A DNA stretch of 64,000 nt from Microbulbifer sp. THAF38 (GTDB taxonomy: Bacteria; Pseudomonadota; Gammaproteobacteria; Pseudomonadales; Cellvibrionaceae). The position numbers and the translations under genes were made by a program. The notes under the pieces were generated by a model that was given only the letters and a program-made list of their open reading frames with translations, ran no database searches and was not told the DNA's origin. This document shows positions 1-8,568 of the stretch, piece after piece. The DNA lies in contig NZ_CP045369.1 in assembly GCF_009363535.1 (NCBI RefSeq), positions 4,103,001-4,167,000 of the forward strand. The letters run 5' to 3'. The number at the start of each line of letters is the position of its first letter. Position 1 is the first letter of the stretch.

Positions 1-1123
1 CAATGATGGGAAAAGCTGGGACTTTCTTGGCATCCTCTCTCTAGAAGATCCGCCTCGGGATGATTCCAAACAAACCATCAGCCGGGCCAGGGAGCACGGG
101 CTGCAGGTAAAAATGATTACTGGCGACGACGTCGCTATCGGTAAGGAAATCGCTGCTCAGGTGGGGATTGGACAGAATATTTATGCCGCCGCCGATGTTT
201 TTACCGACTCGGAGAATATGGACCACTTATCCAAGCAGGTGGTCGATTGTGTTGAACGCGCCGATGGCTTTGGCCGTGTTTTCCCCGAGCATAAGTACGC
301 AATCGTAAAAGCCCTGCAAGAGAGAGGGCACCAGGTGGCAATGACCGGCGACGGTGTCAACGATGCGCCTGCCCTAAAACAAGCTGATTGCGGAATTGCC
401 GTTAGTGGCGCCACCGATGCGGCCCGTGCCGCAGCGGCGATTATTCTCACCGCTCCGGGCCTCTCCACTGTAGTGGATGCTATTGACGAAGCACGCAAGA
501 TCTTTGAGCGTATTATTAATTATGTGCTCTTTCGGGTATCCATGACCCTGGATATTATGGTGGTGGTGGTGTTTGCCACTATCCTCTTCGGTTTTTCTCC
601 CCTCACCCCAGTCATGATCGTATTAGTGGCACTGCTTGACGATATTCCCATTATGACTATTGCCTACGACAACACCCTGCTGCCGAAAGAGCCGGTGCAC
701 TGGGAAATGCGTGATTTACTACTAGGTTCGACCATTATCGGCATTTTTTCTATCGCACAAACCATGGGGCTCCTCTTGATTGGTATGGAATGGCTTCAAA
801 ACAGCCAGTGGCAATCCTGGATACCCCTGGATAAGTCTCAGATCCAAACGATTATTTTTTTACAAATTATTGCCGGCGGTCATTTACTACTTTTTGTCGT
901 GCGCTCCCGCTCAGCTTTCTTCGCAAAGCCGCTGCCCGCAATGAAGTTATTTATCGCTATTGTCGGTACTCAGGCGCTCACGGTTTTAATGTGTGGATTT
1001 GGTTGGCTGGTACCAGCTATTCCCTGGCGTATTATCGGGCTCGTTTGGCTCTATATGATTTTGTGGATGTTTATTCTGGATCTGGTGAAGAAGCTGCTCT
1101 ATCGACGCTTGCAGGATATTTAA
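1..1123 (+). CDS. P-type ATPase, plasma-membrane H+-ATPase-like, 5'-truncated by window
   Basis: The reading frame is open from the first bases (frame starting at position 2), so the N-terminal part, including the phosphorylation loop DKTG, lies outside the window. What remains, about 373 residues, is the end of the nucleotide/P domain and the C-terminal membrane domain. VKMITGDD (near 107-130) and TGDGVNDAPALKQ (near 344-382) are the conserved P-domain motifs of E1-E2 ATPases. The M5-M6 region contains DDIPIMTIAYDN, typical of the P3A proton-pump branch rather than copper or calcium pumps. About six hydrophobic segments follow. The family couples ATP hydrolysis to cation export, most likely H+. 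A PPK2 kinase follows 49 bases downstream on the same strand, possibly in the same transcript. Family is certain; ion specificity is inferred. Confidence 0.9.
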   Translation, partial: NDGKSWDFLGILSLEDPPRDDSKQTISRAREHGLQVKMITGDDVAIGKEIAAQVGIGQNIYAAADVFTDSENMDHLSKQVVDCVERADGFGRVFPEHKYAIVKALQERGHQVAMTGDGVNDAPALKQADCGIAVSGATDAARAAAAIILTAPGLSTVVDAIDEARKIFERIINYVLFRVSMTLDIMVVVVFATILFGFSPLTPVMIVLVALLDDIPIMTIAYDNTLLPKEPVHWEMRDLLLGSTIIGIFSIAQTMGLLLIGMEWLQNSQWQSWIPLDKSQIQTIIFLQIIAGGHLLLFVVRSRSAFFAKPLPAMKLFIAIVGTQALTVLMCGFGWLVPAIPWRIIGLVWLYMILWMFILDLVKKLLYRRLQDI

Positions 1124-1172
1124 CCAACTGCGCAGAGACAAACCATTAAACTTATCATGAAGAAATAAAACT

Positions 1173-2051
1173 ATGAATTGCTTCGAAGCATTCCAGGTAA
1201 AACCCGGCAGCAAGATACAGTTAGATAAGATCGATGCCAGTTTTAAAGATTGCTATAACAATCGCGAAGAGGCCCAGCCGGTCATTGATAAATTGGATGA
1301 AAGAATTCGCGCACAGCAGTACCTTATGTATGCTGAGCACAAGCGCTCTCTATTGATCTGCCTACAGGGTCGGGATGCCTCCGGTAAAGATGGCACTATT
1401 AATCATGTGCTTGGAGCAATGAATCCCCAAGGCTGTACAGTAACCAGCTTCAAGCAGCCATCTAAAGAAGAAGCCGCACATGATTTCCTGTGGAGGTGTC
1501 ACAAAGTCACCCCTGCACAGGGACATGTGGCGATTTTTAACCGATCCCACTATGAAGATGTATTAATTCAACGGGTGCATAATATGGTACCAGAGAGCAT
1601 CTGGTCCAAGCGCTACGATCATATCAACCACTTCGAACAATTATTAGCCGACCACAACACCCTGGTATTAAAATTTTTCCTGCATATTGATGCAGATGAA
1701 CAACTGAAACGCTTTAAACAGCGTATTGATGACCCAAGCAAACACTGGAAAATCAGCGAGAGCGATTATACGGAGGCGAGCTACTGGGACGCCTACACCC
1801 AGGCTTTTGAGGATATTCTCTATAAGTGCAGCAAACCTCATGCCCCCTGGTTCGTTATTCCCGCCAATCACAAATGGTTTAGAAATATTGCAATTGCCTC
1901 CATTGTGGCCGACGCGATGGAGGCCCTAAAAATGTCTTTTCCCAAGCCCAGTGTGGATATCAATGAAATAAAAAGAAAATATCATAAACTGGATGACCTA
2001 GAAGAAAAAGAGGGACTCTTAGATGATCCAAAGGAGCATAAGAAAAGCTAG
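1173..2051 (+). CDS. PPK2-family polyphosphate kinase / polyphosphate:nucleotide phosphotransferase
   Basis: A 292-residue cytoplasmic protein with a Walker A loop GRDASGKDG (residues 66-74) and the PPK2 signature FNRSHYEDVLIQRVH (122-136), which holds the Walker B and lid residues. Near the C-terminus, PANHKWFRNIAIASIV is another conserved PPK2 block. PPK2 enzymes move phosphate between polyphosphate and nucleoside mono- or diphosphates. The length matches the single-domain 'PPK2-related' group, which often acts on AMP/ADP or GDP. ATG start. It follows the P-type ATPase closely on the same strand, so polyphosphate-driven nucleotide regeneration and ion pumping may be co-expressed (inference). 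Class and direction of reaction cannot be fixed from sequence alone. Confidence 0.92.
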   Translation: MNCFEAFQVKPGSKIQLDKIDASFKDCYNNREEAQPVIDKLDERIRAQQYLMYAEHKRSLLICLQGRDASGKDGTINHVLGAMNPQGCTVTSFKQPSKEEAAHDFLWRCHKVTPAQGHVAIFNRSHYEDVLIQRVHNMVPESIWSKRYDHINHFEQLLADHNTLVLKFFLHIDADEQLKRFKQRIDDPSKHWKISESDYTEASYWDAYTQAFEDILYKCSKPHAPWFVIPANHKWFRNIAIASIVADAMEALKMSFPKPSVDINEIKRKYHKLDDLEEKEGLLDDPKEHKKS

Positions 2052-2208
2052 CAACTTCTCCTAAGTTCTAATCTTCGATAATTTTTTCACTTCAAGGTTG
2101 AATACAGGTAACAATAACTATCAGTGGAACCGCCGGACTGTGAGGGCTGTATCCCAGCGTTCAGCAGAGTTTTTCAGAAGCCCAACAGGCAGTCCCCAAT
2201 GATGCACC

Positions 2209-2676
2209 TTACGCTCGATAGACGGCGCAATTGAAGCACCCAGGAAGCGCATTGTGAATATGAATATACTCCACACTCCCTAAGGAAAATTGCTTTTCAA
2301 GCACACCCTCAAGATCCGCTCCCTGAGCAACCTCAGCAGTCTCCATTAGCCCCTCGCAATTATAGGCGCGAATTGAAAGTAGCCTGTGTCGCAGCATCAG
2401 TGGAACTTCATTAGTATCTAATTTCGCGGGTTCTGCATGCTCCCGAATAAATATAGGGCCTGAAGCACGATAAAAGGATGAAGTATTATGATGGCTATAG
2501 GGTAGGCAGAGTACCCTCTCACCTGCTTTGGCATCCACAAGGGACACCCTGCAGGGATAACCGGGGCTCGCATCTACAAGCTTCCAGCAAGCATTTTTTT
2601 CTTTCAACTGAGCATCTGGAAGTATCAATAAATGGTAAAAATTTAGCGGGTTAATGCCTTGTATTTGAAATGCCAT
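2209..2676 (-). CDS. DUF1203 family protein
   Basis: A 155-residue soluble protein. The core with CLPYSHHNTSSFYRASGPIFIRE (shown in part: residues near 80-105) and the C-terminal HNALPGCFNCAVYRA block match the DUF1203 family, whose function is unknown. Two cysteines near the C-terminus (PGCFNC) and histidines in the core are conserved in that family and could bind metal (inference). I chose the ATG at 2676 because the protein then begins MAFQIQGIN, as relatives do; a TTG at 2700 would add eight residues. Neither start has a strong Shine-Dalgarno sequence. It stands alone, convergent with the upstream PPK2 gene. Confidence 0.75.
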   Translation of the reverse strand: MAFQIQGINPLNFYHLLILPDAQLKEKNACWKLVDASPGYPCRVSLVDAKAGERVLCLPYSHHNTSSFYRASGPIFIREHAEPAKLDTNEVPLMLRHRLLSIRAYNCEGLMETAEVAQGADLEGVLEKQFSLGSVEYIHIHNALPGCFNCAVYRA

Positions 2677-2969
2677 GGTAACTGCAACCTGATTGATCAA
2701 GAGGAAACAATCATAACTTCATCACACACCGAGTATCGGTCATTTTCGGAAGTGGAAATTTGGGCAAATATGATACAGCGATAAAGAATACGCTAATGCG
2801 TTGAAGCGGCAGGAGTTCTCTTTTTGGTGATCACACACCCTGCTATACCTAAAGGACCCCTTATCATTAACCACTTCAAGTCCAACGTATTCTTTTCTCG
2901 CCCCCATTGGTAAGTGAAATAGAGTCCCTGATTAGCCGAAGATTTCTCTTAAGAGTTAGTATTTACTGA

Positions 2970-3284
2970 TTAGTGGTAAAACACCGCCAGCCAAACTGTT
3001 GCTTCATTAGGTGAAGTTTCCACCACCCGGTGCTTTCTTCCAGCCTCTATCAATAAGCAATCCCCTGGTATCAGCTGAAATGTCTCACCACAGTCAAACT
3101 CCAACACACCAGAACCACTTAGTACAAGCACCCACTCATGTTCACCCTGGTCATACCAACCCTCTTCCGGCGAGGATTGGCCGTGAGAAACGATTCGCTC
3201 AATTCGTACAGCATCATTTTTTATGATGTCCTGGAAATGCTCCAGCTCAGTGTTTTCCGGTAAATTCTCAAAAAGATTTATCAT
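2970..3284 (-). CDS. Small cupin-domain protein
   Basis: A 104-residue single-domain cupin. The two cupin motifs are visible: a first block around EHEWVLVLSGSGVLEFD (residues 48-64) and a second, PGDCLLIEAGRKHRV (residues 73-87). The histidines and glutamate there would form a metal site. Short cupins of this kind are usually unassigned isomerases, dioxygenases or sensors. Its ATG lies two bases after the LysR stop codon on the same strand, so it is very probably the second gene of a LysR-cupin operon. Substrate cannot be told. Confidence 0.85.
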   Translation of the reverse strand: MINLFENLPENTELEHFQDIIKNDAVRIERIVSHGQSSPEEGWYDQGEHEWVLVLSGSGVLEFDCGETFQLIPGDCLLIEAGRKHRVVETSPNEATVWLAVFYH

Positions 3285-3286
3285 AT

Positions 3287-4168
3287 TTATTCCTGCCAGC
3301 TGGAAAAGTGATCCATAAGATAATCAATGGCCATTCTCGCTCGTATTGGTAAAAAGCGGCGATTCTGATACACAATCCAGCTACTGGCTCCGTGCCCCCA
3401 ATAAGGCTCCAGTACCGGCTCTAATAGCTGTGAGTCTAAAGAGCGGTTAAAGCTGCTTTTTGGCATATAGGCAATACCTAGTCCTTTTTCACATGCGTTT
3501 ACCACTGTATGGGCATTATTACTTCTCCAACGACCATTAACGCGGATTGATTCTTCAACACCCTCCATATCGAATATCCAGTTATCATTATTCGCAACAA
3601 TACAACTGTGTGACTTTAAATCTTGAGGATGGTTTGGCCTACCGAATTGATCCAGATATTCCGTACTGGCAACAGCCATCATCTGGCGTCCCGCCAGCTT
3701 GCGGGCTACCAGTCCAGAATCCTCCAGGCGGCCATAGCGGATCGCAAAGTCGATACCATCCTCAACAAAATTAACCATTCGGCTGTTGAAATCGATATCA
3801 ATCTGCAGGTCGGGATGCTGTAAAGCGAAAGCCATCAGCGCTGGTGCCACATACTGCTCGGCGAATATACCGGCACAGCTCACCCTCAAGGTGCCACTCA
3901 GCTCATACTGTTGCTGGCCAACCTGTTCATTGGCCTGCTGCAGACCCACAACCAGCTCTTTACAGCGCTGGTAATAAACAGCCCCAGCCTGAGTCAGGCT
4001 GACCAAGCGCGTTGTTCTAGCCAGAAGAGCGCTTCCCAGGCGCTCCTCCAAGCGAGCCACCTGCCGGCTCACATGACTGGTACTGCACCCCAACTGTTTG
4101 GCGGCTGCAGAGAAGCCCTGGCTCTCTGCCACAGCGACAAATTCGACTACGCCGTCAAATGTATCCAT
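3287..4168 (-). CDS. LysR-family transcriptional regulator
   Basis: A 293-residue LysR-type regulator. The N-terminal winged helix-turn-helix covers residues 1-60 (SAAAKQLGCSTSHVSRQVARLEERLG is the recognition region, residues 19-44), followed by a periplasmic-binding-protein-like effector domain from about 90 to 290. The gene is divergent from the DJ-1/PfpI gene starting at 4288, the classic LysR arrangement in which the regulator controls its divergent neighbour. A TTGCT-ACTC-AGCAA dyad (T-N11-A type) lies 18 bases upstream of its start. The cupin gene follows two bases downstream. Effector is unknown; relatives close in sequence are often annotated as oxidative or electrophile-stress regulators. 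Confidence 0.92.
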   Translation of the reverse strand: MDTFDGVVEFVAVAESQGFSAAAKQLGCSTSHVSRQVARLEERLGSALLARTTRLVSLTQAGAVYYQRCKELVVGLQQANEQVGQQQYELSGTLRVSCAGIFAEQYVAPALMAFALQHPDLQIDIDFNSRMVNFVEDGIDFAIRYGRLEDSGLVARKLAGRQMMAVASTEYLDQFGRPNHPQDLKSHSCIVANNDNWIFDMEGVEESIRVNGRWRSNNAHTVVNACEKGLGIAYMPKSSFNRSLDSQLLEPVLEPYWGHGASSWIVYQNRRFLPIRARMAIDYLMDHFSSWQE

Positions 4169-4185
4169 CCCAGCACTCTCTATTA

Positions 4186-4199
4186 TTGCTACTCAGCAA
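4186..4199. promoter_or_regulatory. Candidate LysR operator (T-N11-A dyad)
   Basis: TTGCT ACTC AGCAA is a perfect 5-base dyad with the T-N11-A form typical of LysR sites. It sits in the 119-base divergent gap between the LysR gene and the DJ-1/PfpI gene, close to the LysR start. Short dyads also arise by chance, so this is a candidate only. Confidence 0.35.
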
Positions 4200-4287
4200 A
4201 AGTATTTCACAGATAACCCCCATTATCATCCACCCAGGGACAACCTAGAATCCTCCCCACTGAATACTTAACACAGAGGACTGATTC

Positions 4288-4962
4288 ATGAAGAAAGTAC
4301 TTATTCCCGTAACTAACCATGCAACCCTCGGGGAAACTGACCAAGCTAATGGCACCTACTCTCCTGAGCTGACGCACGTCGTGCATGTCCTCAAAGAGAA
4401 TGGCATTGACTACGATATTGCCTCCATCAAAGGTGGCAAGGCGCCACTCTACGGTACCGATATTGAAGGAGATGAGGTCAACAGCCAGGTATTGGCCGAT
4501 GAAGACTTCCAGAACCGAGTCAACAACACTATTCCAGTAAGCCAGCTGAATACTGCCAATTACGATGCCGTGTTCTACCCAGGTGGGTTTGGTCTACTTT
4601 CCGACCTAGCCAGTAATGAAGATTTCGCTAAATTGAGTGCAGAGATCTATGAAAATGGCGGCATTCTTTCTGCGGTCTGCCACGGTCCGGCTGGCTTACT
4701 GCCCATCACCCTGAGTAATGGTGAGAATTTACTGGCTAGCAAATCGATAACCTCCTTTACCCGAGAAGAAGAAATCGACTTCGGCACCATTAAGGATATC
4801 CCTTTCCTGCTTGAAGAAGCGGTTAGCCGAAAGTCTGCTCGATTTAACAAAGTGCAACCCTGGCAGGAATTTGTCATCGAGGATGGCCGCGTGATTACCG
4901 GTCAAAATCCAGCCAGTGCGCATGCTGTTGGTAAAGCGATCGCTAAGCAGTTAATAAACTAG
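4288..4962 (+). CDS. DJ-1/PfpI-family protein (type 1 glutamine amidotransferase fold)
   Basis: A 224-residue cytoplasmic protein of the DJ-1/ThiJ/PfpI superfamily. The nucleophile elbow is AVCHGPAG with Cys131 followed by His132, and the upstream acidic residue common to the fold is present around residues 18-25. The length and the TSFTREEE... region resemble the Hsp31/HchA-like and yeast Hsp31 group, which act as glyoxalase III or protein deglycases. ATG start with an AGAGGA Shine-Dalgarno sequence upstream. It is divergent from a LysR gene that probably controls it and is followed by a strong terminator at 4982-5018. Exact reaction (methylglyoxal detoxification or other) is inferred. Confidence 0.9.
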   Translation: MKKVLIPVTNHATLGETDQANGTYSPELTHVVHVLKENGIDYDIASIKGGKAPLYGTDIEGDEVNSQVLADEDFQNRVNNTIPVSQLNTANYDAVFYPGGFGLLSDLASNEDFAKLSAEIYENGGILSAVCHGPAGLLPITLSNGENLLASKSITSFTREEEIDFGTIKDIPFLLEEAVSRKSARFNKVQPWQEFVIEDGRVITGQNPASAHAVGKAIAKQLIN

Positions 4963-4981
4963 CGGTTAATAACGTATCAAC

Positions 4982-5018
4982 AAAGCTGGCGCAAGCTGAT
5001 GTTCCTGCGCCAGCTTTT
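4982..5018 (+). terminator. Rho-independent terminator after DJ-1/PfpI gene
   Basis: Perfect 12-bp stem AAAGCTGGCGCA / TGCGCCAGCTTT with a 12-base loop, followed by a short T run. It lies 19 bases after the stop codon. Confidence 0.8.
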
Positions 5019-5114
5019 CATAACCCTTCAGCCCTACAGCTTCCACTGTGGGTCAACCCAACTCATCTACATCAGCAGTTATAGCCTTAAAACCCCTCCA
5101 GCGAGGTTCCAGCA

Positions 5115-5567
5115 GTGCCTAGCTCAATTCTTTATCCGTCGCTTATGTTAATTGCCGGAATCGGCATCCCGGTGATGGCCACGTTAAACAGCGGTCTAGG
5201 TGTAAAGCTTGGCAGCTCTGCTCTCGCTACGACGATTTTATTTTTTGTCGGATTAATCATCTCTACTATTTACTTATTTAAAACTGAAGGTTTTCAAGTA
5301 GCCGGTTTTCACAAAGATATCTCCTGGCACCTTTATCTCGGAGGGATATTGGTTGCTTTTTACGTACTCAGCGTCACTTGGGTTTCACCAAAATACGGTG
5401 TTGGCAATACTATATCTTTTGTATTACTCGGCCAGCTCTTTGCTATGGCCACCATCGATCATTTTGGCCTCTTTGGTGCACAACAAACCAGCCTGGACCC
5501 CAAACGAATTATTGGATTTGTTCTAATGATTACAGGCATCTTACTAGTAGTAAAACGCAATTCATAA
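5115..5567 (+). CDS. DMT-superfamily (YdcZ/DUF606-type) membrane transporter
   Basis: A 150-residue, almost wholly hydrophobic protein with five predicted membrane segments (residues about 8-28, 35-54, 72-91, 98-118 and 128-147). Short five-helix proteins of this type belong to the DMT_YdcZ (DUF606) family of the drug/metabolite transporter superfamily. Substrate is unknown. The start is a GTG at 5115, supported by GAGG nine bases upstream; an ATG ten codons in is the alternative but would clip the first helix. The ABM monooxygenase gene begins 20 bases after its stop, so the two are likely co-transcribed. Confidence 0.82.
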   Translation: MPSSILYPSLMLIAGIGIPVMATLNSGLGVKLGSSALATTILFFVGLIISTIYLFKTEGFQVAGFHKDISWHLYLGGILVAFYVLSVTWVSPKYGVGNTISFVLLGQLFAMATIDHFGLFGAQQTSLDPKRIIGFVLMITGILLVVKRNS

Positions 5568-5587
5568 ATATATCTGGAGATCAGACA

Positions 5588-5884
5588 ATGCCCAATCTAT
5601 ATGTAATGGCAAAAGTGAAGTCTAAACTTGGAGAAACACAGAAAGCTAAGAACATTCTGACCAGACTGGCAGAGAACTCTGAAAAGGAGAGCGGATGTTT
5701 GAGTTATCAGATTTTATTTTCGGGTGAGGATACAGATACCTTTATGACATTAGAGGTGTGGGATTCAAAAGAGAGTGAACAAAAACATTGGCAAGAGCCG
5801 CATTTAAAAGAAACATTAAAAGCGTTAGAACCAATTTTGGCCGAAGAACCAAGAATTGAAAAATATCAGGTTACTTCCGATTAA
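5588..5884 (+). CDS. Antibiotic biosynthesis monooxygenase (ABM)-domain protein
   Basis: A 98-residue ferredoxin-like alpha/beta-barrel protein of the ABM family: Y-V-M-A-K-V in the first strand, ESGCLSYQI in the middle, and HWQEPHLKETLKAL, the conserved helix seen in YgiN/LsrG-like quinol monooxygenases. The frame is open far upstream but the ATG at 5588 has a good Shine-Dalgarno sequence (CTGGAGATC) and gives the standard length. These proteins oxidise quinols or small aromatics without cofactors, or act as dimeric isomerases. It follows the DMT gene closely, so it may handle the transported compound (inference). Confidence 0.85.
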   Translation: MPNLYVMAKVKSKLGETQKAKNILTRLAENSEKESGCLSYQILFSGEDTDTFMTLEVWDSKESEQKHWQEPHLKETLKALEPILAEEPRIEKYQVTSD

Positions 5885-5921
5885 AAGCATACGACCATCT
5901 CCAGCAAAGTTAATGATCATA

Positions 5922-5947
5922 GGCCCACAACAAAGTTAGTGTGGGCC
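5922..5947. terminator. Hairpin after ABM gene, weak terminator candidate
   Basis: Perfect 8-bp stem GGCCCACA / TGTGGGCC with a 10-base loop, 38 bases after the ABM stop codon. No T tract follows, so termination is uncertain. Confidence 0.35.
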
Positions 5948-6086
5948 AAGGAGAATATTCAGGAAGTAAGGGAAGAAACATGAACCTTAAAAAGTAGCAC
6001 GCTCAAAAATGCACTCAGCAGTAAAAAACTCAATTCACCCTGAATCAAAATACTACAAGCACCACTCTGTCTAAATACTTATGTCA

Positions 6087-7538
6087 TTATTCAGGCAGAT
6101 TAAAAACCGGACTTGTGGTCAGCATTTCCGACCAGCTAACGCGTTCTGCTCGGTAAATCGTGGTATCGAACACTTTTAACTCCCACGCAGTTTCTGCTGA
6201 GTCAGTTGACGTTACCTCTACCAAGTAAGCATTGCGATCACTTCCCGTACTGATATCCGATGGGCCACCGGCACAAAGCAATATATTTCCACCAGCAAGC
6301 TCATCCACATCACCCAAGGATTGAGTATACTTTGGCGCTATGTATTCCCAGGTTTGTTCAGCACTCATTGTCGATGTATTGAGCCGAAACTTTACTGCAC
6401 GGCTATTGTAGATATTACCACTCAACTCAGCTTCATTTCTGTTGTCGTAAATCAGAATTTCATGATCACTTGTCAACATTGGCGCATGCTGCGAGGCCAT
6501 CCAGGAACCAGTCTGTAGAGTAAAGAATTTATCCTTCAAATCGTTCTCAATATCTGAGTCCCTCCCCATTATCCAATTTATCGCACCAGACCGATGATCA
6601 ATGCTGACCACCCAGCTCTGAGAGCGGCTAGAAAGTAAAATGGAATTATCCTGAGGAACATAATGCAGTGCATTAGAGTGGCTCCAGTCAAGGGCTCCGT
6701 TATCCAAAACACTACCGGCCAAAGCACCGGGGAAACGGCTGGTATCCAAGTGATCAAATGCCGACCACTCCCACACTGTGTTCCCATCAGTATCGATTTC
6801 TAAAATGGCATCTCCTTGTAAAAAATGCTCACCAAACTGGCCCGTTTCGTTAGTTAACACCAACAAATTGCCATTCTCCAGCAATTGAACATCGTGGTGA
6901 TAACTCGGCAATTCGAAAGAGGACAACACCTCTCCGGCGAAGGAAATTACTCGGGCCTCCCCGCTGAATAGTAAAAGTAAACGCCCATCATGCAGATTTC
7001 TCGCTACTGGGGCACCAGTTAATGGGACATCACCGTGCAGATACCAAACAACCTCTCCCTCTTCATCAAATCCCCAGAAAGTGTTATCCCTCTCCGCTGA
7101 TGGCGCAAAGATAGTAATGCCCCCCTCAGACTTAACCGTTTTATTCAAAAGTTCAACAGCGGGAACTCCCGCAGGCACCGACCCTGTTTTAAACTCTACG
7201 ATTTCACTGCGAACAACCTCACCACTACCTAAAAGTGCAACCGCTGTAAACCGATAAGTAGTATCAGCGCGCAGACCGACGACGGTTACTTCGTGGTCTG
7301 TGCCTGGCTCACTATACGCTGTACGTCGTCGACTGGTGTCTGCAGAGTTAAACCTTATTGCCACTCTCGCCGCTTCCGCAGTAATCACACTGGCATTCAC
7401 CATCAGATGGTTTTCAGGGTGAGCGCTGAGTGTTAATTGAACAGTATCATCCTGCTGTGCAAAAACCTCAGAGACAGTACCTGTTAAAAACAGCAAGAAT
7501 ACTGATTGAAAAACAGCCAACCTAAAATATTTACTCAT
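6087..7538 (-). CDS. Arylsulfotransferase (ASST)-like periplasmic beta-propeller protein
   Basis: A 483-residue protein with a signal peptide (MSKYFRLAVFQSVFLLFLTG..., cleavage near AVFAQ, about residue 28). Residues 30-130 look like a fibronectin/PKD-type beta-sandwich; the rest is a beta-propeller matching the arylsulfotransferase family, with YHHDVQLLENGNLLVL and DWSHSNALHY as the histidine-bearing blocks. PAPS-independent arylsulfotransferases move sulfate between phenols in the periplasm, but many members of this group are unproven. I chose the ATG at 7538; a GTG at 7550 would add four residues. No sulfatase or DsbA-type partner is next to it, so the function is a family guess. Confidence 0.78.
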   Translation of the reverse strand: MSKYFRLAVFQSVFLLFLTGTVSEVFAQQDDTVQLTLSAHPENHLMVNASVITAEAARVAIRFNSADTSRRRTAYSEPGTDHEVTVVGLRADTTYRFTAVALLGSGEVVRSEIVEFKTGSVPAGVPAVELLNKTVKSEGGITIFAPSAERDNTFWGFDEEGEVVWYLHGDVPLTGAPVARNLHDGRLLLLFSGEARVISFAGEVLSSFELPSYHHDVQLLENGNLLVLTNETGQFGEHFLQGDAILEIDTDGNTVWEWSAFDHLDTSRFPGALAGSVLDNGALDWSHSNALHYVPQDNSILLSSRSQSWVVSIDHRSGAINWIMGRDSDIENDLKDKFFTLQTGSWMASQHAPMLTSDHEILIYDNRNEAELSGNIYNSRAVKFRLNTSTMSAEQTWEYIAPKYTQSLGDVDELAGGNILLCAGGPSDISTGSDRNAYLVEVTSTDSAETAWELKVFDTTIYRAERVSWSEMLTTSPVFNLPE

Positions 7539-7834
7539 TGGGGATCTCACAGTTTGTTATGAATACAACTGTTTAACGCAACCATTGCCTTCTGGTTTAC
7601 AGAGAAATTGACTTTTCAAGAGACTGTAATCGATCGTAATGGATGATTATTGACTAGACGCACCTGATGCTGCACTATGCGCCAAAATTGAGAACTGGTA
7701 CGCATTTACCAAGCTTTGAAGAATGCATTACAGAATTTGATACTTCACCTCTCTGCCAATTCATCACCACAAAATACTCACCGCTGCCTACTTATCCAGG
7801 TAGGTGGTCTTTTATATTGATGTAAGGATATCCT

Positions 7835-8503
7835 TTGAAAAGATTTATTCTCAGCTCCGTTATCGCTCTTTCCGCATCCAATACTATGGCAATGGAAAAC
7901 AGCTTCTACCTTAAGTCATCTTATGGAAAGGTAGATACAGATATTTCTTCACAAGAAGCTCAGGAACTGTTCGGAACAAAACTCTCAGATCCTAACGGCT
8001 GGTCTTTCACATTGGGTTACCGCTTCAATAATTTTCTTGCGATTGAGGGTGGTTATGCCGATCTGGGAGAGGCTGAAGCTAAAGACAGTCAAAGCGGCTT
8101 TATGCCTTACAACGATTATGAAACTGTTTATTACGACTATAGCTATAAATCCAAAATTAGTGCCCAAACAAAAATGTTGGGCGTGTTCCTATCCACCGAT
8201 ACCAATAAACCGTTTTATGCAGGCCTTCGAGCAGGGTATCAATCATGGGATGCCGAAATTGAACTCACAGGAAAAGTGAGCGAAAGCCTTGTATGGAGCA
8301 ATGGCTACGATCAAACAGTAGAATTGTATTCCTACCAGGAAGATCTTTCTTATAGCGATGACACTGATGGCAGTGACCTCTACTATGGTGTTTCCGCTGG
8401 CTGGAACTACAATAACTGGAGCCTCAGCCTGGAGCACACTATTTTCGAAATGGATGAGCAAAAGCCCAGTCTCTCCTCCCTGGGGCTGACTTACAATTTC
8501 TAA
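7835..8503 (+). CDS. Outer-membrane beta-barrel protein
   Basis: A 222-residue protein with a signal peptide (cleavage near SNTMA, about residue 20) and alternating aromatic/polar strands: SFTLGYRFNNFLAIEGGYADLG is a typical strand-turn-strand block (residues 52-73), and the chain ends in SLGLTYNF with a terminal phenylalanine, the BAM recognition signal. The size fits an eight-strand OmpA/OmpW-like barrel. The start is TTG at 7835, with TAAGGA just upstream. Tyr/Ser/Asp-rich loops are visible in the middle (residues 95-175). Function (porin, adhesin or structural) cannot be told. Confidence 0.85.
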   Translation: MKRFILSSVIALSASNTMAMENSFYLKSSYGKVDTDISSQEAQELFGTKLSDPNGWSFTLGYRFNNFLAIEGGYADLGEAEAKDSQSGFMPYNDYETVYYDYSYKSKISAQTKMLGVFLSTDTNKPFYAGLRAGYQSWDAEIELTGKVSESLVWSNGYDQTVELYSYQEDLSYSDDTDGSDLYYGVSAGWNYNNWSLSLEHTIFEMDEQKPSLSSLGLTYNF

Positions 8504-8522
8504 AGACCGCTCTTACTTTTTT

Positions 8523-8543
8523 CAGCAGCCATATCGGCTGCTG
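8523..8543. terminator. Hairpin after outer-membrane protein gene
   Basis: CAGCAGCC-ATATC-GGCTGCTG stem of 8 bp, flanked by T-rich sequence on the left (CTTACTTTTTT) and AATTTCTCT on the right. It sits between two convergent genes and probably serves one or both. Confidence 0.55.
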
Positions 8544-8568
8544 AATTTCTCTCTAAAAAACTCTAAAG

